Shown here: positions 1 through 7,763 of the stretch, in pieces
Layout of the letters: each line of letters begins with the position of its first letter
Numbering within the stretch: position 1 is the first letter of the stretch
Assembly: GCA_018262235.1 (NCBI GenBank)
Contig: JAGTRY010000011.1
Span: forward strand, 1 to 63,083
Direction: 5' to 3'
DNA: 63,083 bases
Source: Pseudomonadota bacterium
GTDB taxonomy: Bacteria; Pseudomonadota; Gammaproteobacteria; Burkholderiales; Rhodocyclaceae
The notes under the pieces: generated by a model
Databases searched by the model: none
Told to the model about the DNA's origin: nothing
The model's input: only the letters and a program-made list of their open reading frames with translations
Program-made: the position numbers and the translations under genes

Positions 1-1584
1 CTGGCCGCTGGCGAGGTCGGTCGCATCGACGCCGGTGAGGCTCCAGTCGACGCTGCTGGCGGATTCGGTATTGGTGCGCGTCGCGGTATAGGTCAGCACA
101 GTTACATTGCCGGCCGAACCTTCAAGCACGCTGGTCTGATCGACACTGAGGCTGATGGTGCCATCGTCGTTGCGCACGACGGTGCTGACGCTGCTCTGGG
201 GGGCCAGCGCGAGGTTCACGCCAGGATTGCTGAGGCTGACGGTGAGGGTTTCGTCCGCTTCGATGCTGCGGTCGCCCGTGAGTTGCAAGTCGATGCGGCG
301 GCTGGTTTCGCCAACCGCAAAATTGACCGTCCCCGAGGGCAGTGTGCCACCGAAATCGGCCGCGTCGAGTCCGCTGACGGACCAGTCCACGGAATTGCTT
401 ACATCGCCTTCGCCGCGGCTGATGACGAAACTCAGGGTCTGACTGTTGCCGGCTTCGCCTTCAGCGACCGTGGTCTGGAGCGCACTGATGGAGACCAGAT
501 CATCATCGTCGATGACGAGGCTGCCGGCACTCCCGTTGGCGATCACGATCCCGGCTTCGTTGCTGGTGAGGGTGACTGTCCAGGTGGCATCTGCTTCGAC
601 GATGCTGTCACCGATTTCGATCTTCAGCACGCGTTCGGATTCGCCTGCGGCGAACTGCACCGTACCGCTGAGTCCCTGCGTGCCCAGTATGGCCCCGTCG
701 GCACCACTGATCTGCCAGGTGACACTCCCGGCCGAGTGGGGGTGGGTGCGGGTCAGCGTGAATTCGAGGAAGCTGCCAGGGCCGCCTTCCAGACCGCTGG
801 CGCGCGCGGCAGCAATGCTGACGGCACTCGGCGGCAGGCTGCTGACCGGCGGGGTGAAAGGTGGAACGGTTCCGCTCTGGTCGCTGCCGCCAAGCGCGAT
901 GTCGCTCGGGATTGCACTGGAGGCGGCTTGATCCAGCACGCCTGCGGCACCGGTTTCGACTCCGGCAAAGGAAACCGCCTGGCCGCTTTCGCTGGTCAGG
1001 GCGGTAACTTCCGGATTCTGGTTGTTGCTGATGCCGAGTGCAGGGCTGGCATCGCCGGTGAGAACGGTGATTTCGGGGGCGTTGATCGGGGTGTCGCTGC
1101 CTTCGCTGCTGAGGGCGGTGATTTCCGGGCGCGTGATGCTGCCCAGGTCGCGGGGTATCGGCATTTCTGCGGCGATGCCTGCGCGTGGGCCATTGCCGGG
1201 GAGCTGTGCCAGGGGACTGGTGGGCAGGGGAGGCATGTATCCTGCTGACGCGCTGGAACTGCCAAGTGGTATGAATGCGTCAGGATTGGCCACCGGGCTG
1301 TCCGGCAGCTGGGTCAGCCACTGGTCGATGGCCTGGCTCAGCTGTGGCAAGGCATCGTTGCTGGCGGCGTTCTCCAGCCATTGCCGCAATGAAGCACGGA
1401 ACTGCGTCTGGATCAGCAGGCTCTGGTCGCCACTGAGGCCACGCGCCATCAGGAGTTCGGCCAGGCGGTCCAGGGCCGCCCCGCCAGGGTCTGCGGCGCC
1501 TTTGGCAAGGGCCTGCTGCAGGGTTTCGAGAACAGAACTGCTGATTTGCGCGAGTTCGGCTTGCGGAAGCGTGATAGCGGCCAT
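1..1584 (-). CDS. Calx-beta repeat surface/secreted protein, N-terminal part (runs off window)
   Basis: An open frame runs from an ATG at 1584 to the window edge without a stop, giving 528 residues of a longer protein. There is no signal peptide. Residues 1-110 form a helical, Ala/Leu-rich head. Three short repeats of the type PE(I/V)T(A/V)L follow between about residues 150 and 200. From about residue 245 there are at least three roughly 100-residue Calx-beta-like repeats, each ending in an acidic turn such as VIDDDD. This layout is typical of large calcium-binding adhesins exported by type I secretion. The gene directly upstream on the same strand encodes a TolC-like channel, which fits. 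Export route and adhesion are inferred; the C-terminal secretion signal would lie outside the window. Confidence 0.8.
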   Translation of the reverse strand, partial: MAAITLPQAELAQISSSVLETLQQALAKGAADPGGAALDRLAELLMARGLSGDQSLLIQTQFRASLRQWLENAASNDALPQLSQAIDQWLTQLPDSPVANPDAFIPLGSSSASAGYMPPLPTSPLAQLPGNGPRAGIAAEMPIPRDLGSITRPEITALSSEGSDTPINAPEITVLTGDASPALGISNNQNPEVTALTSESGQAVSFAGVETGAAGVLDQAASSAIPSDIALGGSDQSGTVPPFTPPVSSLPPSAVSIAAARASGLEGGPGSFLEFTLTRTHPHSAGSVTWQISGADGAILGTQGLSGTVQFAAGESERVLKIEIGDSIVEADATWTVTLTSNEAGIVIANGSAGSLVIDDDDLVSISALQTTVAEGEAGNSQTLSFVISRGEGDVSNSVDWSVSGLDAADFGGTLPSGTVNFAVGETSRRIDLQLTGDRSIEADETLTVSLSNPGVNLALAPQSSVSTVVRNDDGTISLSVDQTSVLEGSAGNVTVLTYTATRTNTESASSVDWSLTGVDATDLASGQ

Positions 1585-1678
1585 GATGCGGGTACTCCTG
1601 TGCCCACACCCCTAGGCCGGGGCGGGGCGTTTCCTGGGCGTGGTGATGACGGGGCGGGCGGTACGGGACGGAAAGCGC

Positions 1679-3472
1679 TCAGGGCGCTTTGCCGGCCTCG
1701 TTTTCCTGAACGATGACCAGGCGATCGCCTTCGCGCTGCAGGACCAGCTGCTTATGCATATGGTCTGTCAGGCGGGCGCTGCGGTAACGCTGGTCGAAGT
1801 CCACGCTGAAGCCTTGTCCGGTCGGCTCGATCTTGAGCTTGCCTAGCTCGATCTTGATCCGGTCACCAGCACGAATGCGGCTGCGGCGCTGGGCTTCCCA
1901 CTGGTCGCGGGTCAACCCTTTGGCTGGCTGGAAGTCGCGGCTGTAGCTGCCCAGATAAGCATCGAGATCGGCGCGCTCCCATGCGGTGCGCCAGGTTTCG
2001 ACAAAGCCGCTGATTTTTTCCGCGTCATTGACGGCAAGTGCTGCGGGTGCCGGCGTGGGCACCGGGGTTTCCGGCGCGCTGCTGCGTGCTTCGACAGGGG
2101 CGGGGGTTGCCGTGGGCGTGGCGGTGACCATCCCCCAGCGGGCGGTGTCGGTCAGTACGCCGGGTTGCGAGAACAGGCCGGGTTCGAGGCGGCCGGCCGC
2201 GCGCATGACGCGGAAAGACGCGATGGTTTCGTCAATATGGGCTTCCATGGCATCGCTGCGGGCATTGATCAACGAAGTTTCACCGTTGAGCAGGTCGAGC
2301 AGCGAGCGACGCCCCAGTTCGCGTTCACGCCGGGCCAGATCGAGGAAGTTCGCGGAAATCTGCACCTGATTGTCGAGGTAGCCTGCGCGTTGTTTCGACA
2401 TTTGCCAGTTGGCCCAGGCGCTGCGCGCTTCTTCGCTGGCCTGGACACGGACGTAATCGGTCTTGGCGGTGGCGGATTCCAGTGCGGCGAGGGTGGCGTC
2501 GGATACATGCATGGCACGCAGGCCGAGATCGAAGTTCCAGTTCAGGCGGACCATCGCGCGCGAGTCGTTTTTCTTGCCGGCAGCCCCATCCTGCTCGTTG
2601 GCCTTGCTGTGTGAGAGCAGCAAGTCGACGCGGGGCATCACCTCGCGGCTGACCTGGGCGCGGCGTTCGGCACTGGCCACACGCTGGCGGGCGAGCGCAG
2701 CCTGGGTGTCGGGGTTCTGTTCGAGCACGGCCTGGTCAAGGGCGGCTTCGCCTGCTGGCAGGAGTCCGGCTGGCAGATCCAGCCCCTGAAGGGCGTCAAT
2801 GTCTCCGGCCTGTTCGCCAAAGACTGCCTTGTAGCGGTTGACCGCTTCGGCCAGTTGCAATTCGGCACGGACCCGGCGGGCCTCTGCACCGGCGAGCTGG
2901 GCCTTGGCTTGCAGCACGTCGGTGGCGTAACCACGGCCCGCTTCGACCCGGGCGCTTTCAAGCTGGGTCTGGCGTTGCACGTTGGCTTCGGATTCCTTGG
3001 CGAAGGAGAAGGTTTTCTGGGCCCGGATCAGTTTGAGCTGGGCTTCGACAGCGGCAAGCAGCAAGTTCTGGATCTGCAGGTCGCGCTCGAAGCCTTCCTT
3101 GTCGGCAACCGTGCGGGCCGCGTCTACGCGTGCGCTGGTGGCGCCGAAGTCTGTCAGGAGCTGGTTGAATTGTGCCGAGATCTCGCGTGGCTTGAAGTTT
3201 CCCGAGGTGCCCGTATCGCGGTCGATGTACTCGGTACCGGTATTGCCTTGCAAGGTGAAGCGCGGGTAGTAGGCCGAGGATTCGACCGAGACCTGCTTGC
3301 GTGCCGTGTCGACATCCGCATTCACCATGCGGATCAGTTGGTGTTCGCGCAGCAAGCGCTCGATCTTTTGGGGAAACGCATCGGCAGCCTGAGCTTCCAG
3401 CCCGATCATCGCGAGCAGGATGGCCAACATGCGCAAGGGCACGACGTGGTTCTGCGAAGCAGCGGTATGCAT
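1679..3472 (-). CDS. TolC-family outer-membrane channel with C-terminal NTF2/SnoaL-like domain
   Basis: 597 residues. A signal peptide ends near AQA (residue 29). Residues 35-430 show the long alternating helices of a TolC/AggA-type outer-membrane efflux protein, including an RRELGRRSLLDLLNGE-type segment typical of type I secretion channels. A Pro/Ala/Thr linker (about 450-480) leads to a domain of about 110 residues that reads like an NTF2/SnoaL or Cds6-type fold (FVETWRTAWERADLDAYLGSY, then DFDQRY near the end). Ordinary TolC proteins end before such a domain, so this is a fusion. The stop lies 94 bp ahead of the Calx-beta protein gene, suggesting that the channel exports that protein. No ABC or membrane-fusion component for this channel is in the window. 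The ATG at 3472 has GGAG just upstream. Confidence 0.85.
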   Translation of the reverse strand: MHTAASQNHVVPLRMLAILLAMIGLEAQAADAFPQKIERLLREHQLIRMVNADVDTARKQVSVESSAYYPRFTLQGNTGTEYIDRDTGTSGNFKPREISAQFNQLLTDFGATSARVDAARTVADKEGFERDLQIQNLLLAAVEAQLKLIRAQKTFSFAKESEANVQRQTQLESARVEAGRGYATDVLQAKAQLAGAEARRVRAELQLAEAVNRYKAVFGEQAGDIDALQGLDLPAGLLPAGEAALDQAVLEQNPDTQAALARQRVASAERRAQVSREVMPRVDLLLSHSKANEQDGAAGKKNDSRAMVRLNWNFDLGLRAMHVSDATLAALESATAKTDYVRVQASEEARSAWANWQMSKQRAGYLDNQVQISANFLDLARRERELGRRSLLDLLNGETSLINARSDAMEAHIDETIASFRVMRAAGRLEPGLFSQPGVLTDTARWGMVTATPTATPAPVEARSSAPETPVPTPAPAALAVNDAEKISGFVETWRTAWERADLDAYLGSYSRDFQPAKGLTRDQWEAQRRSRIRAGDRIKIELGKLKIEPTGQGFSVDFDQRYRSARLTDHMHKQLVLQREGDRLVIVQENEAGKAP

Positions 3473-3774
3473 ACAACTCCCTTTATTCTGTGTTTTGTGC
3501 CGGGCGGGCCGGTTGAAATGGGTGTCTCGTCAAGCGCAGTGATGCCGCATCAAATTTGCTCAAGAGAGTTAATTCCATACTAAATCTCATGAGCTTGAAC
3601 GGTTAGGCAGACCATTTCTTTAGTCCGCTTTGCAGCACCTGCCCATTAGGGCAATTTTCGGGCGTATCCTGCCCTGCCAGCTTTTTGGCTGGACGCCCGT
3701 GGCAAGCGTGCTTGCGCACGCAGGCACAGGAAACGGACTAGTATCTGGCGACCAATGACAGCAGGAGCCTGCGA
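3473..3774. other. Intergenic region between divergent genes
   Basis: About 300 bp between the TolC-like gene (minus) and the small plus-strand gene. It is more AT-rich around 3550-3620 than the flanks, as expected where promoters face both ways. I could not define a convincing -35/-10 pair, repeat or RNA here. Confidence 0.4.
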
Positions 3775-4134
3775 ATGGGCCATGTGAAATCGTGTGAAGT
3801 CAGCCTTGCGATCAAGGTCACCGATGCGCTGCTCCACGCGCTCGACACTTTGCGCAGTGGCTGGCGAACAGATCCCGCGAGCGTGCCGCGAGGCCTGACC
3901 TGTTCGGAATCCAAGGAGGGGCAGTTCGTGCTCGTGGCTGCCGAATCGGCGTTCGTGACCCTGCCCGGCGCGTGCGTCATCAAGGGGCTGGGCGCCATCG
4001 AGCTGGCTGGAACCGGTCCGGTGTTTGAAGAGGGCGCCAATTCCAAATCCCTGATCCTCAAGGCGACGCCTGAAGGCTGGAAATTTTCCGTCAAATTCGT
4101 GCCGCCGATTGTGCGTGAGCGGCATGCAAAATGA
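3775..4134 (+). CDS. Small protein of unknown function (119 aa)
   Basis: The ATG at 3775 is preceded by AGCAGGAG at a good distance. The product is predicted soluble, with no signal peptide or membrane segment. It contains a single Cys pair region (LTCSES, GACVIKG) and hydrophobic strands near the C-terminus (LILKATPEGWKFSVKFVPP). I do not recognise the family. A long minus-strand frame overlaps it but lacks a ribosome site and covers two genes, so the plus strand is preferred. The stop lies 52 bp before the next gene; the two may be co-transcribed. Confidence 0.5.
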   Translation: MGHVKSCEVSLAIKVTDALLHALDTLRSGWRTDPASVPRGLTCSESKEGQFVLVAAESAFVTLPGACVIKGLGAIELAGTGPVFEEGANSKSLILKATPEGWKFSVKFVPPIVRERHAK

Positions 4135-4186
4135 GGGGTACGCTGGCTGCCTGGCGTGGTCGATGTTTTGTGACAGGACTTGAATC

Positions 4187-5068
4187 ATGGACAAGAAAAT
4201 GGGGGCTTCCCTGTATGGGTTTTCAGGTTTGCTCGGATGCATGGCCTGGCTGCCGGCTTCGGCGCTGGCCTGTACCCTGTGGGGCGCTGCCGGACCGGAT
4301 GCCGGAGGCGGCACGCTGATCTCGAAGAACCGGGACTGGAAGCCTGATCACCACCAGGTGCTCAAGCGTGTCCGTCCGAAAAACGGCTTGGCCTACCTGG
4401 GCCTGTATGCCGAAGGGAATGAGGATCCGGGCATCAAGGCCGGGGTGAATGAAAAAGGCCTGACGATCATTTCCGCCTCCTCCAATGTGCCGAAAAAACT
4501 CAGCATGGCGGGGACCGATCTACATGGCGTGATGAACAGGATCATGGCGGGCTACGCCAGCATTGATGCCGTGCTGGCCGATGCCGACAGCCTGTTCGGT
4601 CATACCTGGCCGAATTATTTCCTGATTTCGGATCGCAGCAGATTGCTGACGGTGGAAATCGGCCTGAATGGTCAATACAGCACGAAGCTTGCCGATCATG
4701 GCGTGGCCACTCACACCAATCATTATCTCGACCCAGCCATGCCCGAGTTTGCCGCCTTCAAGGTTGGCGCGAGCAGTGCGACACGCCTGGCACGCATCGA
4801 TACGCTGCTCGCCGAAGCCTCGCGTCCACTGAGCGCCGCCCGGTTTTCCGTGATGAGTCGCGACCAGAATGCCGGGCCGGATCGCAGCCTGTGGCGCACC
4901 GGTTCTGGCCACAATGCGCAGACGCTGGCTTCGTGGATCGTGGAAACGCCGCCGAGTGGACCGTCACGCCTGCATCTGGTGATTGCCAATCCGGGCGAGG
5001 CCGAGACCACGCGCGATCTGCTGCTTGACGAGGCATTCTGGCAGCAAGCCCCCGGCCCGTTGAACTGA
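4187..5068 (+). CDS. Ntn-type linear amide hydrolase / C45-like acyltransferase family protein
   Basis: 293 residues. An N-terminal hydrophobic signal ends in ALA just before Cys29, and the mature sequence starts CTLWGAAG. This is the pattern of N-terminal nucleophile hydrolases (C45 / choloylglycine-hydrolase relatives), in which processing exposes a catalytic Cys. LISKNRDW at about residues 44-51 matches the conserved (R/K)NRDW block, and the internal GVNEKGLTIISAS block is also typical. Probably periplasmic. The substrate (an acylated amide) cannot be told from sequence. The start at 4187 follows CAGGA; an in-frame ATG at 4199 is an alternative. Confidence 0.75.
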   Translation: MDKKMGASLYGFSGLLGCMAWLPASALACTLWGAAGPDAGGGTLISKNRDWKPDHHQVLKRVRPKNGLAYLGLYAEGNEDPGIKAGVNEKGLTIISASSNVPKKLSMAGTDLHGVMNRIMAGYASIDAVLADADSLFGHTWPNYFLISDRSRLLTVEIGLNGQYSTKLADHGVATHTNHYLDPAMPEFAAFKVGASSATRLARIDTLLAEASRPLSAARFSVMSRDQNAGPDRSLWRTGSGHNAQTLASWIVETPPSGPSRLHLVIANPGEAETTRDLLLDEAFWQQAPGPLN

Positions 5069-5085
5069 GCGGGGGCGGGCAGGGG

Positions 5086-6294
5086 TCAGCCGTAAGCCGG
5101 GGCGAACATCTTGGCCGGATCTTCCACCGGACCGGCTTCCCCCCAGTAAGGGGAAATCTTGCGCAGCTGTTCGATGATAGGCGGCACGGCCGCGATGACG
5201 CGTTCGACTTCTTCCAGCGTGTTGTAGCGCGACAGCGAGAAACGGATGGTGCCATGGGCGGCGGTGTAGGGGATGCCCATGGCACGCATCACGTGCGAGG
5301 GTTCCAGCGAACCGGAGGTGCAGGCCGAGCCGGACGAGGCGGCGATGCCCAGCTTGTTGAGCAGCAGCAGGATGCCTTCCCCTTCGACGAATTCGAACGC
5401 GATGCTGCTGGTATTCGGCAGGCGGTTGTGCAGATCGCCAGTGGGGAATGCACGCGGGACCTTGGCGAGGATGCCTTTTTCGAGTTTGTCGCGCAGATAG
5501 CGGACGTCATTGTTTTCCGTGCTGAAATGCTGCATGGCGAGTTCTGCCGCTTTGCCCAGCCCGATGATGCCGGGTGAGTTTTCGGTGCCGGGACGACGGC
5601 CGCGCTCTTGCTGGCCGCCCTTGAGCAAACCACGGAAGCGGGTGCCGCGGCGCAGGTAAAGCACGCCGATGCCTTTGGGCGCATGCAGCTTGTGGCCGGA
5701 GAGCGAGAGCATGTCGATCTTGCTGCGTTTCAGGTCAATCGGCAGCTTGCCGACGGCCTGCACCGCATCGGTGTGAAACTGGATGCCCATGGCATGGGCG
5801 AGTTCGGCCATTTCCTCGACCGGGAAGATCGTGCCGGATTCGTTGTTGGCCCACATCACCGAAACGATGGCCACCCGGTTATTCAGCAAGGCCTTGTATT
5901 CGTCGATATCCAGGCGACCACGGCTATCCACGCGCAGCTTGTGGACCACGTAACCTTCCTTTTCGAGGCGTTCGCACAAGGCCAGGATGGCCGGGTGTTC
6001 AACCATCGTGGTGATGATCTGGTTGCGTTCCGGCTGGGCTTTGAGCGCCGAGAGGATGGCGGTGTTGTCGGACTCCGTGCCGCCCGAGGTGAAGATGATT
6101 TCCGAATCATGTTCGGCACCGATCAGGGCCTGGATCTGCGCGCGGGCCTGCTTGATGGCGAGACCGACCTGATTGCCGAAATTGTGGATCGAGGAGGCGT
6201 TGCCGAACTGCTCGGTGAAGAACGGCAGCATGGCTTCGACCACTGCCGGGTCGCAGGCAGTGGTGGCGTTGTTGTCGAGATAGATGGGTTTCAT
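5086..6294 (-). CDS. nifS: Cysteine desulfurase NifS
   Basis: 402 residues, the usual NifS length. NifS takes sulfur from L-cysteine and passes it to NifU for nitrogenase Fe-S cluster assembly. Visible hallmarks are the N-terminus YLDNNATT, the pyridoxal-phosphate Lys in SGHK (K202) and the active-site Cys in SSGSACTSGS (C325), both at the positions known for Azotobacter NifS. It follows nifU on the same strand after 140 bp and probably shares the sigma-54 promoter upstream of nifU. The nif type rather than IscS is supported by the neighbouring three-domain NifU and by the position in a nif region. Confidence 0.95.
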   Translation of the reverse strand: MKPIYLDNNATTACDPAVVEAMLPFFTEQFGNASSIHNFGNQVGLAIKQARAQIQALIGAEHDSEIIFTSGGTESDNTAILSALKAQPERNQIITTMVEHPAILALCERLEKEGYVVHKLRVDSRGRLDIDEYKALLNNRVAIVSVMWANNESGTIFPVEEMAELAHAMGIQFHTDAVQAVGKLPIDLKRSKIDMLSLSGHKLHAPKGIGVLYLRRGTRFRGLLKGGQQERGRRPGTENSPGIIGLGKAAELAMQHFSTENNDVRYLRDKLEKGILAKVPRAFPTGDLHNRLPNTSSIAFEFVEGEGILLLLNKLGIAASSGSACTSGSLEPSHVMRAMGIPYTAAHGTIRFSLSRYNTLEEVERVIAAVPPIIEQLRKISPYWGEAGPVEDPAKMFAPAYG

Positions 6295-6434
6295 GGTGAT
6301 GCCTCTCTACAGGGTGTTTCAGTCATACAACGCGTGTGCGGTCTTGTTTGGCCTGGCGTCACTACGCTGATGCCATGCATCCGGATCGTGCAGCATGCAG
6401 GCGAAACAATGCCAGGTTCATTTTCCAGACCGTC

Positions 6435-7346
6435 TCAGGGGGCCATCTCCATCATGCTGGCCGGTAGCAGGCGCACGTATTCGCCGAGATCTTCAAACAG
6501 CTTCTGCTGGATGGAACCCAGCGTGGCGGCTTCGAGTGCGCAGCCCATGCAGGCGCCTTTCAGATTCACGTAGATGTTCTTGCCGATGATGTCGACGATC
6601 TCGATGTCGCCATGATCACGCTGCAGCATCGGGCGCAGGGACTCGATGATTTCCTCGATCTTGCGCATGCGTTGCAGGTTGGTGAGCTTGGGCTTCTCGC
6701 TGCTTGCGGAGGCCGTGGCTGGCGCGGCGGCTGGGACTGGGGCCGGTTCGGTTTTCTCGAAGCTGGGCGTCTTGCTGTTTTCCTTGAGGATGCGGACCAG
6801 GACTTCCTCGATCTTTTCGTGACAGGAGGCGCAAGCGCCGCCGGCCTTGGTGTAATGGGTGACTTCCTCGACGGTGCTGAGGTTGTTGGTACGCACCACG
6901 TCCTCGATCAGGGCCGAGTCAATCGCGTAGCACTTGCAGATCAGCTCCCCTTCGGCGTGCGCATCTTTCCATTCTTCGCCACGGTAATTGGCAATCGCCG
7001 CCTGCAAGGCTTCGCGCCCCATCACGGAACAGTGCATCTTCTCGGGCGGCAGGCCGTCGAGGTATTCGGCGATGTCCTGATTGCTGACCTTGTAGGCCTC
7101 GTCCAGGGTCATGCCCTTGATGATTTCGGTGAGTGCGGAGCTGGAGGCGATTGCAGAGCCGCAGCCGAAGGTCTGGAAGCTTGCATCCAGGATCACATCG
7201 GTAGCCGGATCAACCTTGAGCATCAGCCGCAATGCGTCGCCGCACTGGATCGAGCCGATGTCGCCGACGGCATTGGCGTCTTCGAGCGGACCGGCATTGC
7301 GTGGATTGAAAAAGTGTTCTTTGACCTTGTCGGTGTAATCCCACAT
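6435..7346 (-). CDS. nifU: Fe-S cluster scaffold NifU
   Basis: 303 residues with the three-part NifU plan. Residues 1-125 are an IscU-like scaffold with C35, C62 and C106. Residues 135-185 are a [2Fe-2S] domain with C137, C139, C172 and C175. An Ala/Pro linker (about 200-220) leads to an Nfu-type domain carrying CMGC at C266/C269. NifU builds [2Fe-2S] and [4Fe-4S] clusters for NifH and other nif proteins. The start at 7346 has AAGGAG upstream; this Shine-Dalgarno overlaps the stop codon of a 25-codon leader ORF. Transcription is expected from the sigma-54 element at 7465-7480 under NifA. Confidence 0.96.
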   Translation of the reverse strand: MWDYTDKVKEHFFNPRNAGPLEDANAVGDIGSIQCGDALRLMLKVDPATDVILDASFQTFGCGSAIASSSALTEIIKGMTLDEAYKVSNQDIAEYLDGLPPEKMHCSVMGREALQAAIANYRGEEWKDAHAEGELICKCYAIDSALIEDVVRTNNLSTVEEVTHYTKAGGACASCHEKIEEVLVRILKENSKTPSFEKTEPAPVPAAAPATASASSEKPKLTNLQRMRKIEEIIESLRPMLQRDHGDIEIVDIIGKNIYVNLKGACMGCALEAATLGSIQQKLFEDLGEYVRLLPASMMEMAP

Positions 7347-7356
7347 GACGGGCTCC

Positions 7357-7434
7357 TTAGTAACGGACGGGCAGCGCAAACAGCGCAATGGCGGGGCGGC
7401 AGCTTGCGGCCACAAGGGAATTCGGTTTTTTCAT
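7357..7434 (-). CDS. 25-codon leader ORF upstream of nifU
   Basis: Short frame starting [11 protein letters not shown] and ending LPVRY. It has a strong AGGAG 8 nt upstream of its ATG, and its TAA forms part of the TAAGGAG that serves as the nifU ribosome site. The predicted sigma-54 start lies about 20 nt before its ATG, so it would be the first frame read on the nifUS mRNA. The product is hydrophobic after a lysine pair. Translation is inferred from the two ribosome sites and the coupling geometry. It could be a coupling or leader peptide, or a chance ORF. Confidence 0.45.
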   Translation of the reverse strand: MKKPNSLVAASCRPAIALFALPVRY

Positions 7435-7464
7435 GGTCGTTCTCCTGCTGGGTGAACGGATCAA

Positions 7465-7480
7465 TGCAAGTGACGTGCCA
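7465..7480 (-). promoter_or_regulatory. Sigma-54 -24/-12 promoter of nifUS
   Basis: Read on the minus strand this is TGGCACGTCACTTGCA, a perfect match to TGGCACG-N4-TTGCA. It lies 31 bp upstream of the leader ORF start and 119 bp upstream of nifU. A NifA-type site sits 65 bp further upstream. Confidence 0.92.
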
Positions 7481-7763
7481 CGCTGCATGAACTGCCCGGA
7501 GAGTGAGTGTGGGCGCGGTTTCTGGCGCATGCCAGAATGACTTTTGTCGCACACCAGACAGTCTTTGCGTGCGTGAAAGTCAGTAAGTACGCGGACGTCC
7601 GACGATCAGGAAAGAAGCTTGTCGGGAAGGTGACAAGAATGTGCGGGTGATGGGGCCGTGGTCAAAGCGAGGGCGCAGATGCTGTGCCAGCGCAGTGGCA
7701 CGGGGCGGCAATCAGGCGGGCACCACGTGGGTGCCCCTCAGTTGCTTCGCGCTCGCGCGTGCT
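7481..7763. other. Intergenic region between nifU promoter and the RND pump gene
   Basis: Holds the NifA-type site at 7545-7560 and the 3' flank of the RND transporter gene. I see no supported coding frame, RNA or repeat in the rest. Confidence 0.5.
7545..7560. promoter_or_regulatory. NifA upstream activator site (TGT-N10-ACA) for nifUS
   Basis: TGT, ten bases, ACA. It sits about 65 bp upstream of the -24 element, a normal spacing for NifA contacting sigma-54 RNA polymerase through a DNA loop. Confidence 0.8.

Noticed and set aside
283-1248. Long plus-strand frame opposite the Calx-beta gene
   Set aside because: Composition shadow of the minus-strand gene; no ribosome site and no family features.
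3646-4314. Minus-strand frame of 222 codons across two plus-strand genes
   Set aside because: Spans two independently supported genes, lacks a ribosome site and has shadow-type composition.
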